Of a DNA stretch of 64,000 nt, positions 10,324-20,329 are shown one piece after another. The notes beneath the pieces are model-generated. The model saw only the letters and a program-made list of their open reading frames with translations. It was not told where the DNA came from and made no database searches. The translations under genes were made by a program, and so were the position numbers. Origin of the DNA: Tardiphaga sp. GTDB lineage: Bacteria; Pseudomonadota; Alphaproteobacteria; Rhizobiales; Xanthobacteraceae. Each line of letters opens with the position of its first letter. Positions within the stretch are counted from its first letter, which is position 1. Location of the stretch: NCBI RefSeq assembly GCF_028290785.1, contig NZ_JAQGJD010000318.1, positions 34,280-98,279 of the forward strand, in the 5' to 3' direction.

Positions 10324-11109
10324 TCAGCGATGCATGATCTGTTTGAGGAATGCGCGAGTTCGATCCTGTTTTGGATTTGAGAAAAACTCGGCTGGCGCGC
10401 CTTCCTCGACGATCCGGCCGGCATCCATGAACACCACGCGGTCAGCAACGGTGCGGGCAAAACCCATCTCATGGGTGACACAAACCATGGTCATGCCCTC
10501 GCGGGCAAGGCCGACCATGACGTCGAGCACCTCCTGGATCATCTCCGGATCCAGCGCCGAGGTAGGTTCATCGAACAACATGATCTGCGGCTTCATGCAC
10601 AGCGCCCGCGCGATGGCGACGCGCTGCTGCTGACCGCCGGACAATTGGTTCGGATATTTGTCGGCTTGTTCGGAGATCCTGACACGCTCGAGAAAATAGC
10701 GCGCGGTTTCGTCGGCCTCCTGCTTGGTCGCGCCCCGAATTTTTCGCGGCGCGATGGTGAGGTTCTGCAGCACGGTCAGATGCGGGAAGAGATTGAACTG
10801 CTGAAAAACCATGCCGACATCGCGGCGGACCACGTCGACATTGCGCGTCGAATGGTCGAGTTCGACGCCATTGACGATGATACGGCCGTCGCGGTGCTCT
10901 TCCAGCCGATTGATGCAGCGGATCATGGTCGATTTGCCGGAGCCGGACGGTCCGCAGATCACTACGCGTTCGCCGCGCGCCACCGTGAAGTCGATATCCT
11001 TGAGCACCTGGACGTCGCCGAACCATTTGGTGACGCCGGACATCCGGATGATCGGCTGTGAGGTCTCTGCTGACGTTTGCACCATGGTGCTCTCCGAAAC
11101 ATTGCTCAT
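10324..11109 (-). CDS. Amino-acid-type ABC transporter ATP-binding protein (GlnQ/HisP family)
   Basis: Walker [10 protein letters not shown], signature [15 protein letters not shown], Walker [15 protein letters not shown]. Confidence 0.93.
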   Translation of the reverse strand: MSNVSESTMVQTSAETSQPIIRMSGVTKWFGDVQVLKDIDFTVARGERVVICGPSGSGKSTMIRCINRLEEHRDGRIIVNGVELDHSTRNVDVVRRDVGMVFQQFNLFPHLTVLQNLTIAPRKIRGATKQEADETARYFLERVRISEQADKYPNQLSGGQQQRVAIARALCMKPQIMLFDEPTSALDPEMIQEVLDVMVGLAREGMTMVCVTHEMGFARTVADRVVFMDAGRIVEEGAPAEFFSNPKQDRTRAFLKQIMHR

Positions 11110-11882
11110 GACGCCATCCAGCCGCCATCGACTAGGATGTTCTCGCCGGTCACGAAAGTAGCCTCGTCGGAAGCCAGAAACAGCGCCGCATTGGCGACAT
11201 CGTCAGGCCGGCCCAGCCGCGGCATGGGCGTGCGGCTGGTGGAGTAGTCCATCCAACGCTGCTCTGCCGCGCGGCCCGGCTTTCCGGTAACGATCTTGCC
11301 GGGCGCGACGGCGTTGCAAATGATGTGATCCTTGGCATAGTCCGCGGCGATCTGCCGCGTCATGTAGACGACGCCGGATTTCGAGGTACCATAGGCGATG
11401 TCTTCCGGGCAGGCGATCATGCCGTGTTGCGAGGAGATGTTGACGATGCGGCCGCGGGCCTCGTTGCGGATTTCCTGTGTCAGCATTTGTCTGACGGCGG
11501 CGCGCGACATCAGGAACACGCCGGTGAGATTGACCGCCAGTGCCCTGTCCCATTCGGCGAGGCTGGTGTCGGTCAGGCGCTTGCCGGTGCCGATGGCCGC
11601 ATCGTTGACCAGCACGTCGAGGCGGCCGAAGCGAGCCACGGTCGCTTGGACGGCGCGGACGGTGTCGTCCTCCGAGGCGACATCGATCTGGATGAAGTCA
11701 ACCTCATGGCCGTCCGCCCGCAGCAGCTCGAGTGTCGGAATGCCGCCCTCGCGCACGTCCGTGGTGAGATCCGCGAGCATGAGCCTCGCGCCCTCGGCGG
11801 CGAAGCGGCGGGCGATGGCGCGGCCGATGCCCGACGAGGCGCCGGTGATCAGGACGGATTTTGCAGCGAGGCGTTCGGTCAT
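11106..11882 (-). CDS. SDR-family NAD(P)-dependent oxidoreductase
   Basis: [26 protein letters not shown] motifs; 4-nt overlaps with both neighbours. Confidence 0.9.
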   Translation of the reverse strand: MTERLAAKSVLITGASSGIGRAIARRFAAEGARLMLADLTTDVREGGIPTLELLRADGHEVDFIQIDVASEDDTVRAVQATVARFGRLDVLVNDAAIGTGKRLTDTSLAEWDRALAVNLTGVFLMSRAAVRQMLTQEIRNEARGRIVNISSQHGMIACPEDIAYGTSKSGVVYMTRQIAADYAKDHIICNAVAPGKIVTGKPGRAAEQRWMDYSTSRTPMPRLGRPDDVANAALFLASDEATFVTGENILVDGGWMAS

Positions 11883-12862
11883 ACGGGTTCCCCCGTCAGC
11901 GACAACCAGCCGAGATAGTCGCGTGCGGCAGCGTCCAGATCAAATTGCGGGCAACAGCCGGTGTCGCCCGCCAGTCGCGCGATGCTCAGCGGGGCGCGGT
12001 CCTTCGGCAGGCGATAGATGATATTGCCGTCATCTTGCGACGCCGCAAGCTTCCAAATAAAATCCGGAAAGTGTTGCGCCACGATCACGCACCATTCAAC
12101 GAGATTGCTGATGATGCCGCCGCTGACATGATAGATGCGGTGGTTCAGCGTGTCGGCTTGGCTGACTGCCGCGATACCGCGTGCCGCGTCGCGCGAATAG
12201 ATCCAGTCGCCAGCCATGGTCCGCGGCAGCGCCACCTCGCGGCCCGCGCGCGCCAGCGCGATGATCTGATGATGCGGGCTCAACGCGTCGCGGACAGCGG
12301 TCTGCAATTCCCAGGGGCCAAAGGCCGGCCCGAGCCGGACGACGCGCACATCCAGCTTGTGCAGCTGGGCGATCCGCAGCGCGGCCTGTTCCGATGCAAG
12401 TTTGGTGATGCCGTAGAGCGCGGCAGGCGCCGGCGGCGATAGCTCTTCTTCGAACAGGCCTGACGCGGCCGGTTGCGAGAAGCCGTAGACGGCGACGGAG
12501 CTCAGCACGGTGACGCGCTTGATGGCGGGCCGCAACGCCACGCATTCGAGCAGGTTGACCGTGCCACCGATATTGACGTCCACGATCTGGCGCGCGGCGT
12601 CACGCTCGCGCTGCTCATTCGGCGTCATCGCGGCGGTGTGGATCACGCGGTCGATGCCAGCCTCGTTCAACGCGCCATCGACATCGTCGGCGCTTGTGAC
12701 ATCGCCCGTGATCAGCGTCGCGCCGGCGAGTTCGGGACGCGCCAGCATACCGTACGCGGGGGCCGAAAGATCGAACAGGAAGACGGTCTCGCCGTCTGCG
12801 ATCAGGCGCTCGGCGAGTGCGAGGCCGATGAAACCGCTGCCGCCGGTGATCAGGGTGGCCAT
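11879..12862 (-). CDS. NAD-dependent epimerase/dehydratase family protein
   Basis: N-terminal ITGGSGFIGLALAERL Rossmann motif, YGITKLASE. Confidence 0.88.
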   Translation of the reverse strand: MATLITGGSGFIGLALAERLIADGETVFLFDLSAPAYGMLARPELAGATLITGDVTSADDVDGALNEAGIDRVIHTAAMTPNEQRERDAARQIVDVNIGGTVNLLECVALRPAIKRVTVLSSVAVYGFSQPAASGLFEEELSPPAPAALYGITKLASEQAALRIAQLHKLDVRVVRLGPAFGPWELQTAVRDALSPHHQIIALARAGREVALPRTMAGDWIYSRDAARGIAAVSQADTLNHRIYHVSGGIISNLVEWCVIVAQHFPDFIWKLAASQDDGNIIYRLPKDRAPLSIARLAGDTGCCPQFDLDAAARDYLGWLSLTGEPV

Positions 12863-12863
12863 G

Positions 12864-13535
12864 TCAGCGGGCTTTCAATGCTTGCTGCTCCAGCCGCGCC
12901 ACCCAGCGCGCGAACGGATACAGGATGACGAAGAAGATCACGGCGGCCGCCATCAGCGGCGTCGAGTTATAGGTCTGCTCCTGGGCAACGCGGGCCGAGC
13001 GCAGCAGCTCGGGCAGTGCGACCAGGGCGGCGATCGGCGTCGCCTTGACGAGTTCGAGTGAATTGCTGGCGAGCGGCGCCAGTACGTTCCGAATCGCCTG
13101 CGGCAGCACGATGAAAAACACCACATGCAGTGGCTTGAACCCGAGCGCCCGCGCAGCTTCGGTCTGGCCAGGCGGTACCGACAGGATGCCTGCGCGGAAG
13201 ATCTCGCCGTAATAGCCGGAATTGTTGAGCACGATGGCCAGCACCGCCGCGGTGAAGCCGCCCAGCGTCAGGCCCAGAAACGGCATGCCGTAGAAAATCA
13301 AAATCAGCAACACCACCACGGGGAACGACCTGAACAGGTCGATATAGACCAGCAGCGCGATGTTCACCCAGCGGTTCTTGAAACTGTACAGCACGGCGAT
13401 GGCGAGCCCAGCGAGAATGCCGAGCGGCAGCGCCACCGCCGACAGCCACACCGTATAGATCAGCCCCTGCAGCAGCAGCGGATAGACCCGCAGCAGCGAC
13501 TCCCAGTTGGCGAAATTGTCGATGAAGTCCTGCAT
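12864..13535 (-). CDS. Amino-acid ABC transporter permease
   Basis: HisM/GlnP-type EAARALGFKPLHVVFFIVLPQAIR EAA loop. Confidence 0.9.
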   Translation of the reverse strand: MQDFIDNFANWESLLRVYPLLLQGLIYTVWLSAVALPLGILAGLAIAVLYSFKNRWVNIALLVYIDLFRSFPVVVLLILIFYGMPFLGLTLGGFTAAVLAIVLNNSGYYGEIFRAGILSVPPGQTEAARALGFKPLHVVFFIVLPQAIRNVLAPLASNSLELVKATPIAALVALPELLRSARVAQEQTYNSTPLMAAAVIFFVILYPFARWVARLEQQALKAR

Positions 13536-13544
13536 GCGACCCGC

Positions 13545-14216
13545 TCACCGCCCCGTGCTGTAGCGATATTCGATCCACCGGCTGGCGATCACCAGCGGCA
13601 GGAAGAAGGTGAGGTAGAACGCCGCGGCCAACGTCAGCGGCGAGGGATTGGCGACCAGCGCCATCACGCTCTGCGCCTGTCCGAGCGTCTCCGGCAACGA
13701 CACGGCGGTGCCGAGCGCCGTGCCCTTGCTGATCGAGATGGCGCGGTTGGTCAGGAGCGGGATCGCGAGGCGAATGGCCTGCGGCAGGATGATAGTGACC
13801 AGCGTCCGCAGCCGACTGAAGCCGAGCGCACTGGCGGCGTCCCATTGCCCGCGCGGCAGCGCCATGATCGCGGACCAGAAGATCTCGGTGGCGAAGGCCG
13901 ACAGCACCATGCCGAGCGCCAGCACTGTGGTCGCGAACGGCGACAGCGCCGGGCCCAGATAAGGCAGGCCGAAATAGATGAAGACGATCACGACAAGCTG
14001 CGGCAGCGTGCGCAGCACATCGACATAAGCGGTGATGATGAAATTGACCGGGCGCAGGTTGGCGCAGCGCAGCAGTGCCAGCGACAGGCCGAACACCGTA
14101 CCGCACAGAATGATCAGCAGCGAGACGAGGACCGTCGTGCGGAAGCCCGCAAGCACCTGGGGGAAGGCGGCCGCGATGACCTCTGCATTGAAGTAATATT
14201 CGACGATCCGGTCCAT
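13545..14216 (-). CDS. Amino-acid ABC transporter permease
   Basis: EAA loop QWDAASALGFSRLRTLVTIILPQAIRLAIPLLTN; paired with neighbouring permease. Confidence 0.9.
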   Translation of the reverse strand: MDRIVEYYFNAEVIAAAFPQVLAGFRTTVLVSLLIILCGTVFGLSLALLRCANLRPVNFIITAYVDVLRTLPQLVVIVFIYFGLPYLGPALSPFATTVLALGMVLSAFATEIFWSAIMALPRGQWDAASALGFSRLRTLVTIILPQAIRLAIPLLTNRAISISKGTALGTAVSLPETLGQAQSVMALVANPSPLTLAAAFYLTFFLPLVIASRWIEYRYSTGR

Positions 14217-14298
14217 CGGGTCTCCGCCAACCGCAACCGCAACCGGACCAGCTTGCTGCCGGTCCGGCTCGGGCAGCTATCTTGTCAGAGCAAGTGCC

Positions 14299-15165
14299 TC
14301 ACTTGCACGCTGGAACGTGCGAGGTGGGCTCGAATCCCTTGAAGCCGGGAGGGCCGTAACCGAAATATACGGTGTCGATCGCCGAGCCGGCATCGGGCGC
14401 AGCGCCATACCACTTCTCGTGCAGTTTACGCAGGCGGCCGTCCATCTTCATGCACTCGATGACCGCCTCGACCTTGTTGCGATACTCAGCATCTTCGAGA
14501 CGGAATGCATAGGCGAAGTTGCGGCCGTTGAAGTCCTTGAAGCCGACCTTGATCGCCTTGTTCTGGCTGGCGGCATAGACCGTAGTTGGGATCTCATTGA
14601 GCGCGGTAAATGCGCGGCGCGTCAGCACCGCCTGTACCGTATCGGGGAACACGTCATAGCGCTGTACTTCGAAGCCGTATTTCTCGGCATTGGCGGTGGC
14701 CCACGTATCCGAGATGGTGCCACGATTGACGGCGACGGCCTTTCCCTTGAGATCCTCGAAGCTCTTCATCTCGTCGACGGCGCGGACGATGAAGCCGTTG
14801 CCGGTGGAGAACAGTGGCTCGGTGTAGAGCATGCGCTCGGAACGTTCAGCGGTGAGATTGAGCGGGTTGACGAGAAATTCGGCGCGCTTGGCGAACAGTG
14901 CCGCGAACAGGCCGGAGAAATTGATATCGACGATCTCGACCTTCGGGCGGCCGAGATCCTTGCCGATCTCGTTGATCAGATCTGCACCGAAGCCCTCGGG
15001 ACCGTTAGGACCGCGTACCATCCACGGCGCAACGCCGAAGTCTGACGCGACCACCAGCGGCTTGTCGGATGGATGATCGGCTTCCTGGGCGCTGGCGCTG
15101 CCGTTGGCGAAGGCGGCAGTCGATAGCATTAACGCCAACAGCCAATGCGTGGGTTTCAGTCTCAT
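14299..15165 (-). CDS. Transporter substrate-binding protein (SBP_bac_3, amino-acid type)
   Basis: Signal peptide MRLKPTHWLLALMLSTAAFANGSASA; periplasmic binding protein type II pattern; upstream of paired permeases. Confidence 0.88.
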   Translation of the reverse strand: MRLKPTHWLLALMLSTAAFANGSASAQEADHPSDKPLVVASDFGVAPWMVRGPNGPEGFGADLINEIGKDLGRPKVEIVDINFSGLFAALFAKRAEFLVNPLNLTAERSERMLYTEPLFSTGNGFIVRAVDEMKSFEDLKGKAVAVNRGTISDTWATANAEKYGFEVQRYDVFPDTVQAVLTRRAFTALNEIPTTVYAASQNKAIKVGFKDFNGRNFAYAFRLEDAEYRNKVEAVIECMKMDGRLRKLHEKWYGAAPDAGSAIDTVYFGYGPPGFKGFEPTSHVPACK

Positions 15166-15199
15166 GATGACGTCCTTTCGGGTACGGATGTGGCGGAGA

Positions 15200-16111
15200 T
15201 CAGGGCGTGGGCGGATGGGTGGCCTGCCAGTGACGGGCGATGTCGCCACGCTGGCAGACCCAGGCGTCGCTGTGCCTGGCAACGTGATCGAGGAAGCGCT
15301 GCAGGCCGGCTGCGCGTCCGGGATGACCGATGAGACGCGTGTGCAATCCAACCGACATCATCTTCGGCGCGGTGGCGCCTTCCGCATAGAGCATGTCGAA
15401 GGCGTCACGCAGATAGACGAAAAAATCATCCGCCGTTGCCATCGCGCCGCGACTGAACTTGGCATCGTTGTTGGCGAGACCGTAGGGCACCACGAGATGC
15501 GGCTTGCCGAGCACACGGGTCCAGTATGGCAGCTCATCGTTATAAGCGTCGGAGTCGTAGAGGAAGCCGCCTTCCTCGACCACGAGGCGGCGGGTATTGA
15601 CGCTCGGCCCATAGCGGCAATACCAGCCGAGCGGACGCTCACCGGTGGTGCGTTTGAGGCTCTCGACGGTCTTGCGGATGCGCTCGCGCTCGTCGGGCTC
15701 AGACAGCAGTGGATGTCGCTCCCAGCGCCAGCCATGCGCGCAGACGTCATAGCTGTATTCGCGAATGGCTGCGCAGGCCTCGTCATTGCGCTCCAGCGCC
15801 AGCGCGCAGCCCATCACCGTCGCGGTCATGTCGCGCTCGGACAGAAGGCGGAGCACTCGCCAGAAGCCGATGCGGCTGCCATATTCGAACATCGACTCGG
15901 CGGCGAGGTCGCGGCCTTCGAAGCCACCGCCGCCGCCCTCGGTCAGCGCGGCTTCGGTGACGCCGTCGCCATCTGCGAAGGACGGCTCGGAGCCTTCCTC
16001 GTAATTGATGCAGAAATTGAGCGCGATCCTGGCGGCATTCGGCCATTGCGGATGCGGCGGGGTGCGGCCGTAGCCGACGAAATCGCGCCTGAGATGATCG
16101 TCATGCGGCAT
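15200..16111 (-). CDS. Polysaccharide-deacetylase-family protein, PuuE (allantoinase)-like
   Basis: FCINYEEGSEPSF, MFEYGSRIGFWRVLRLL, AHGWRWERHPLL, YDSDAYNDELPYW motifs typical of the PuuE subgroup. Confidence 0.8.
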   Translation of the reverse strand: MPHDDHLRRDFVGYGRTPPHPQWPNAARIALNFCINYEEGSEPSFADGDGVTEAALTEGGGGGFEGRDLAAESMFEYGSRIGFWRVLRLLSERDMTATVMGCALALERNDEACAAIREYSYDVCAHGWRWERHPLLSEPDERERIRKTVESLKRTTGERPLGWYCRYGPSVNTRRLVVEEGGFLYDSDAYNDELPYWTRVLGKPHLVVPYGLANNDAKFSRGAMATADDFFVYLRDAFDMLYAEGATAPKMMSVGLHTRLIGHPGRAAGLQRFLDHVARHSDAWVCQRGDIARHWQATHPPTP

Positions 16112-16122
16112 GGTTGCGATCC

Positions 16123-16632
16123 CTAGGTGCTCTGCGGCATCACGGCGCGGACTTCGCCGGCGATCTCGACGAAGACGTCGTCGTCCTGCCGGCCGGTCAT
16201 GCCCATGGCGACGGCAAATTCCATGTCCGCGCCCAGAACCGTCATCGGATGATGCCAGACATTGCGTGCGAAGGTGATGCTCTGATGCGGCCCGGCGACG
16301 AAGCAGCGCAGGGTTGCGACGTCAGGCAGGCCGTCGGGGCCTGTATCGCACGCGATCGCCAGGTACTGGCTGCTGCCCAGCGGTATGAAGGTCTGGGCCG
16401 AATATGGATGCCGCTCCAGCGTGGTAATCTGAAGCGGCAGCGTCCCGAGCCGGGCGGCGCTGCTGATCCAGTGCGAGAAGGTGATGGCGCTCTCAGCGCA
16501 GTCGGTCGCGGTCGGCAGATAGCGCCGGCGAACGTCGATGGGCCGCTCGGCGACGTCGCCAAACGGCATGAAGGCAGCAGGAGACAGCGGTTCGGCCGCA
16601 ATGGCGAGGGGAGTCGTTTCGTTCGGTGTCAT
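16123..16632 (-). CDS. Ureidoglycolate lyase (AllA)-like protein
   Basis: 169 aa; RHPYSAQTFIPLGSSQYLAIAC and WHHPMTVL patterns of the ureidoglycolate lyase family. Confidence 0.78.
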   Translation of the reverse strand: MTPNETTPLAIAAEPLSPAAFMPFGDVAERPIDVRRRYLPTATDCAESAITFSHWISSAARLGTLPLQITTLERHPYSAQTFIPLGSSQYLAIACDTGPDGLPDVATLRCFVAGPHQSITFARNVWHHPMTVLGADMEFAVAMGMTGRQDDDVFVEIAGEVRAVMPQST

Positions 16633-16673
16633 TCGGCGGCACTTCTGGTTAGTCGGGCTGCTTGATATTCCAA

Positions 16674-16683
16674 TGGTATACCA
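16674..16683. promoter_or_regulatory. Palindromic candidate GntR/FCD operator TGGTATACCA
   Basis: Perfect 10-bp palindrome between the GntR gene and the operon it precedes. Confidence 0.55.
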
Positions 16684-16817
16684 GTGAACTGCGCCGGCCG
16701 ATTGCAGTCAAGCAGTGAAGGTCAGGAACCTGCGTCAAATTTGGACGGTGTCCGACAGAATTTCAGGCAACAGCAGAATTTTCAGACATGCAGCCGCAAA
16801 GGCGCGCATAACCGCTT

Positions 16818-17591
16818 CTAGCCGTGAGGCTCAGGCAGGAAGATCCCAAATCGTTCGAGTAATCCCTGCCGCACGTTAGTGAGATGCAGAATCATCGCCT
16901 GTCGAGCCGCGGCGGCATCACGATCGATGATGGCATCGATAATCGCAACATGCTCGCGAGTGGCGGGCAGCAGCCGACCAGGGTGGCGCTCCACATTGCA
17001 CATCCGGATCTTCTGCCGGATTTCTCCAATCAGCCTTTCGAGTGAACGATTGCCGCAATGCCCCGCGATCTGATCATGAATTTCGTCGTCGAGAGTCCAG
17101 TGAACCGTCTTGGAGACCGTCGATGCGGCAATGATCTTCTCCAGCCTTGCCCTGATCGGTGTCAGGATATCCAGCGCTATCCGCGTTGCCGCAATGAACG
17201 TCGCTTCGCTTTCCAGCACCATGCGCAAATGAACCAATTCGAGTAGTTCCGCCATCTCGATGGTGCGGACCACCACGGTGCCATTGGACAATTGCTCGAG
17301 TTTGCCTTCGCCCAGCAGCCGGCTGATGCCGGCCCGTAACGGCGTCCGCGAGACCTTCAGCCGCAGCGCAAGCCGGCGCTCTTCGATCACCTCGCCGGGG
17401 TGCAGTTGCCGGGACTCGATCAACTCTTGCAACTTCAAATAGGTTACGTCCGTTACGTTGCTATTGCTCCGTGCCGGGCGTTTGTTGACTGATTTCGTTG
17501 CTTTATTGACAGAGGCCACGGACGTTGCTTTCAATGATTGGACAGATATGCCGCATCGACAACCGTGCATGACGTTTTCGCTGCCGGCCAA
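16818..17591 (-). CDS. GntR-family (FCD domain) transcriptional regulator
   Basis: wHTH QELIESRQLHPGEVIEERRLALRLKVSRTPLRAGISRL and all-alpha FCD C-terminus; true start may be internal to the ORF. Confidence 0.88.
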   Translation of the reverse strand: MAGSENVMHGCRCGISVQSLKATSVASVNKATKSVNKRPARSNSNVTDVTYLKLQELIESRQLHPGEVIEERRLALRLKVSRTPLRAGISRLLGEGKLEQLSNGTVVVRTIEMAELLELVHLRMVLESEATFIAATRIALDILTPIRARLEKIIAASTVSKTVHWTLDDEIHDQIAGHCGNRSLERLIGEIRQKIRMCNVERHPGRLLPATREHVAIIDAIIDRDAAAARQAMILHLTNVRQGLLERFGIFLPEPHG

Positions 17592-17724
17592 GCCTAAGCT
17601 CTCGATGAGCCATCCATTCTCAATTGGTGCCCACTTTTATGCAAGGCTTTGAGATTTGCCGCTTACCGCTCTTGGCGCGAAGCGGCCGATCGGGAGCATG
17701 TCTGGTCGGAAGAGGGTTACGTGC

Positions 17725-18126
17725 TCATTCGAAGCGATATGCGAGAATCTTTGATAACTCGCGCTTCGCGGTCTCGATCCAGGCATCGCCGTAGTTCGAT
17801 GAGTTCTTCTCTCCGGCATGACCCTGGATGATGTTCTGGACGTCGGTGTTCATGTCGACCGCGCGGGCAAGAGTGGAAAAGCGGTGGCACCATCCGTGGT
17901 GGGGGGCGACGTTTGGGTCGTTGACGCCGAGTTTGCGGATCCAGGACGCGAGCCGTTCTGCCGCCTTTTGGTATTGCGGGTTAGCGCTCTTGCCGCCCCG
18001 CGACCGGTTGGGATCGTAGAACCGCGGCATTTCTCCGCGCGATTTCGCGTAATCCAGAAGTCCCTCTTGAACGTGTAGGGATTCGGGACCGGCGCCGCCG
18101 AAGTCGCGATCAAGAACGTGCCGCAT
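17725..18126 (-). pseudogene. Truncated tyrosine recombinase/phage integrase (C-terminal catalytic remnant)
   Basis: PHHGWCHRFSTLARAVDMNTDVQNIIQGHAGEKNSSNYGDAWIETAKRELSKI resembles the C-terminal H-x-x-R ... GH ... Y region; no N-terminal portion present. Confidence 0.72.
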
Positions 18127-18147
18127 TACGAGCCTGCATTGTCGGGG

Positions 18148-18873
18148 TTAAACCGGCGGCTCGCTGCGATCAGTCAATGATCTAATCAGCGAGGCTTTCA
18201 CGCCGGACACATGTTCGCGCATCAACATTTCGGCGCGATGCGGCTCGCGCGCCATCACTGCTTCGAAGATGCGATGATGGTCGTCGTGGCGGCGGCGCAC
18301 GTCTCGATGCTCGAAGGCCACGATATTGCGACTCGACGACATCGGCACGTGGTGACAGATCCGGATCATCTCGGCGAGCATGCGGTTGCGCGCGGCCGAC
18401 AGCAGCGTCTCGTGGAAGTCGCCATTGATGCTACGGTAGGCGGCGAGGTCGCCGGGTCCGAACGAGCCGCGCTCCAGCAATTTGTCGCCAGCTACCAGGC
18501 TCTGCTCGATGATGGCCCGTTCCTCCGGGCCGAGGCCGCGCTCTGCGGCGAATCGCGCGGCCACGCCTTCCAGCGAAGCACGGATTTCATAGGCATCGAC
18601 GATGGCGTCGAGCGGGAACTCGCGCACCGTGAAGCCGCGGTTCGGCGCGTAGTCGAGCAGGCCTTCGCCGGCCAGCGCCTGCAGTGCCGCGCGCACCGGG
18701 GTGCGCGACACTGTCAGCGTCCGGCTGAATTTGACCTCGTTGATACGTTCGCCGGCGCTGACCGAGCCGTCGAGGATGGCCTCGCGAATCTGGTCCATGA
18801 CCGACAGCGAGCGATTGCCGGCGCGTGCGACCGCGACGGAATCGATACCGGTGGGAGGATCCTGATCGTCCAT
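18148..18873 (-). CDS. GntR-family (FCD domain) transcriptional regulator
   Basis: MDQIREAILDGSVSAGERINEVKFSRTLTVSRTPVRAALQALAGEGLLDY wHTH; FCD C-terminus; start chosen at MDDQDPPTG. Confidence 0.9.
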   Translation of the reverse strand: MDDQDPPTGIDSVAVARAGNRSLSVMDQIREAILDGSVSAGERINEVKFSRTLTVSRTPVRAALQALAGEGLLDYAPNRGFTVREFPLDAIVDAYEIRASLEGVAARFAAERGLGPEERAIIEQSLVAGDKLLERGSFGPGDLAAYRSINGDFHETLLSAARNRMLAEMIRICHHVPMSSSRNIVAFEHRDVRRRHDDHHRIFEAVMAREPHRAEMLMREHVSGVKASLIRSLTDRSEPPV

Positions 18874-18886
18874 CGCGGCGCCTTCT

Positions 18887-18900
18887 AAGTGAATACACTT
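18887..18900. promoter_or_regulatory. Candidate operator AAGTG-AATA-CACTT
   Basis: 5-bp perfect arms with 4-nt spacer immediately upstream of the GntR gene; related sequence AAGTGTATGTAATT at 19011-19024. Confidence 0.45.
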
Positions 18901-19087
18901 ATTAAATGTGCGGTCATGCGCCGCAGTTCGCAACAGAAAAATGATGGATTTTACTGCATTATTTGGCGCGCGCTAAACAGGCAAGATGCAAAAATGATAA
19001 GCATCGGAAAAAGTGTATGTAATTATCGTTGACTTGTTGCTTGGTTCGACGAACGATGGGGCATCAGTGATCATCAGGGCGTGACCC

Positions 19088-20329
19088 ATGGCGGCAGCAA
19101 ACCCCATCAGCGAAAACGCCATCGAGGAGATCACGGCCAACCGAGGGCCGCATTACGAGCCTTTCGGCTGGCATCACTGGCCCGAGCATCCTTGGCTCGC
19201 CTATCAGTTTCGGCGCGGCCTCGGCGAAAGCCAGGAAGGCGGCGGCAGTGTCAGCGAGATCATGCTCGCAGGGTCGCGCATGATCCCTGGCGATCTGGAA
19301 AGCTGGCACAAGGAATGGATGGTGGTCGCCGACCGCAACTGGCGGCGCGGCCTGGCTGAGGAAAAGCTAGGCCATATCCGCACGGCCATGAACTGCTTTT
19401 TGCGCGCGGCGGATTATTACCGCCAGGCCGAATTCCATCTCGATCCGACTGATCCGCGCCGGCTGCCCACCTTCGAGAAGATGGAGGCCTGTTCGCACAA
19501 ATTTATCGCCTACCTCAATCCGCCCGGCGAAGTGGTCGAGATTCCCTATGAGGACGGCAAGCCGATCTGCGGCTATTTCATCCGCGCTCCGTTTGCGGCC
19601 GCCAGGCTGCCGGTGCTGATCTGCATGGGCGGCCTGGATTCCATCAAGGACGAGATGTGGTTCATGCAGGCCCATGGCTGCCTGCAACGCGGCATCTCGG
19701 TGCTCATGATCGACGGCCCGGGCCAGGGCGGTACCTTGCGCCGCCACGGCCTTGCCACCCGCGTCGACTATGAAGTGCCGGTCGGAAAGTGCATCGACTG
19801 GCTGGAAAAGCGAGCCGATGTCGATGCCGCGCGCATCGCGGTGTGCGGGTCCAGCATGGGTGGCTATTACGCTGCGCGGGCCGGCTGCTACGAGCACCGC
19901 TTGGCGGCCGTGATCTCGCACGGCGCGGTCTGGTCGGTGCACGACATGTGGGGCCAGAAGGGCGACGACTTCGGCCTGGCGATGCACATTCGCTGGGTGT
20001 TCGGCGCCAGGACCATGAATGAAGCCCATGAGATCATGAAGCCGTTCACCCTGAAGGGTCATCTCGAACATATGAAATGCCCCTACCTGGTACTGCATGG
20101 CGGCCACGACGTGCTGACCGTTACCGCGGCGCGCTCGACCTACGACCACGCCGTTGCCAACGGCGTCGATGCCACGTTGCGGGTGCTGGAGCCCGACGAG
20201 ACTGGCGCCGAACATTGCCAGCACGACAATCCGACCATCGGCCAGGAAGTGCTGGCCGACTGGCTCGCCGACAAGTTCAGCATCGATCAGCGCGCGCTGC
20301 TGAAAACCTCGTTCAACCCGCTGGTGTGA
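19088..20329 (+). CDS. Alpha/beta hydrolase, 2,6-dihydropseudooxynicotine hydrolase/FrsA-like family
   Basis: Nucleophile elbow GSSMGGYYAAR, oxyanion region ICMGGLDSIKDEMW, C-terminal E-HCQHDN histidine; N-terminal helical cap. Confidence 0.82.
   Translation: MAAANPISENAIEEITANRGPHYEPFGWHHWPEHPWLAYQFRRGLGESQEGGGSVSEIMLAGSRMIPGDLESWHKEWMVVADRNWRRGLAEEKLGHIRTAMNCFLRAADYYRQAEFHLDPTDPRRLPTFEKMEACSHKFIAYLNPPGEVVEIPYEDGKPICGYFIRAPFAAARLPVLICMGGLDSIKDEMWFMQAHGCLQRGISVLMIDGPGQGGTLRRHGLATRVDYEVPVGKCIDWLEKRADVDAARIAVCGSSMGGYYAARAGCYEHRLAAVISHGAVWSVHDMWGQKGDDFGLAMHIRWVFGARTMNEAHEIMKPFTLKGHLEHMKCPYLVLHGGHDVLTVTAARSTYDHAVANGVDATLRVLEPDETGAEHCQHDNPTIGQEVLADWLADKFSIDQRALLKTSFNPLV

Noticed and set aside
13125-14342. 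405-aa plus-strand ORF rich in Q, R, H and E
   Set aside because: Antisense to two well-supported ABC permeases; composition typical of a high-GC shadow frame.
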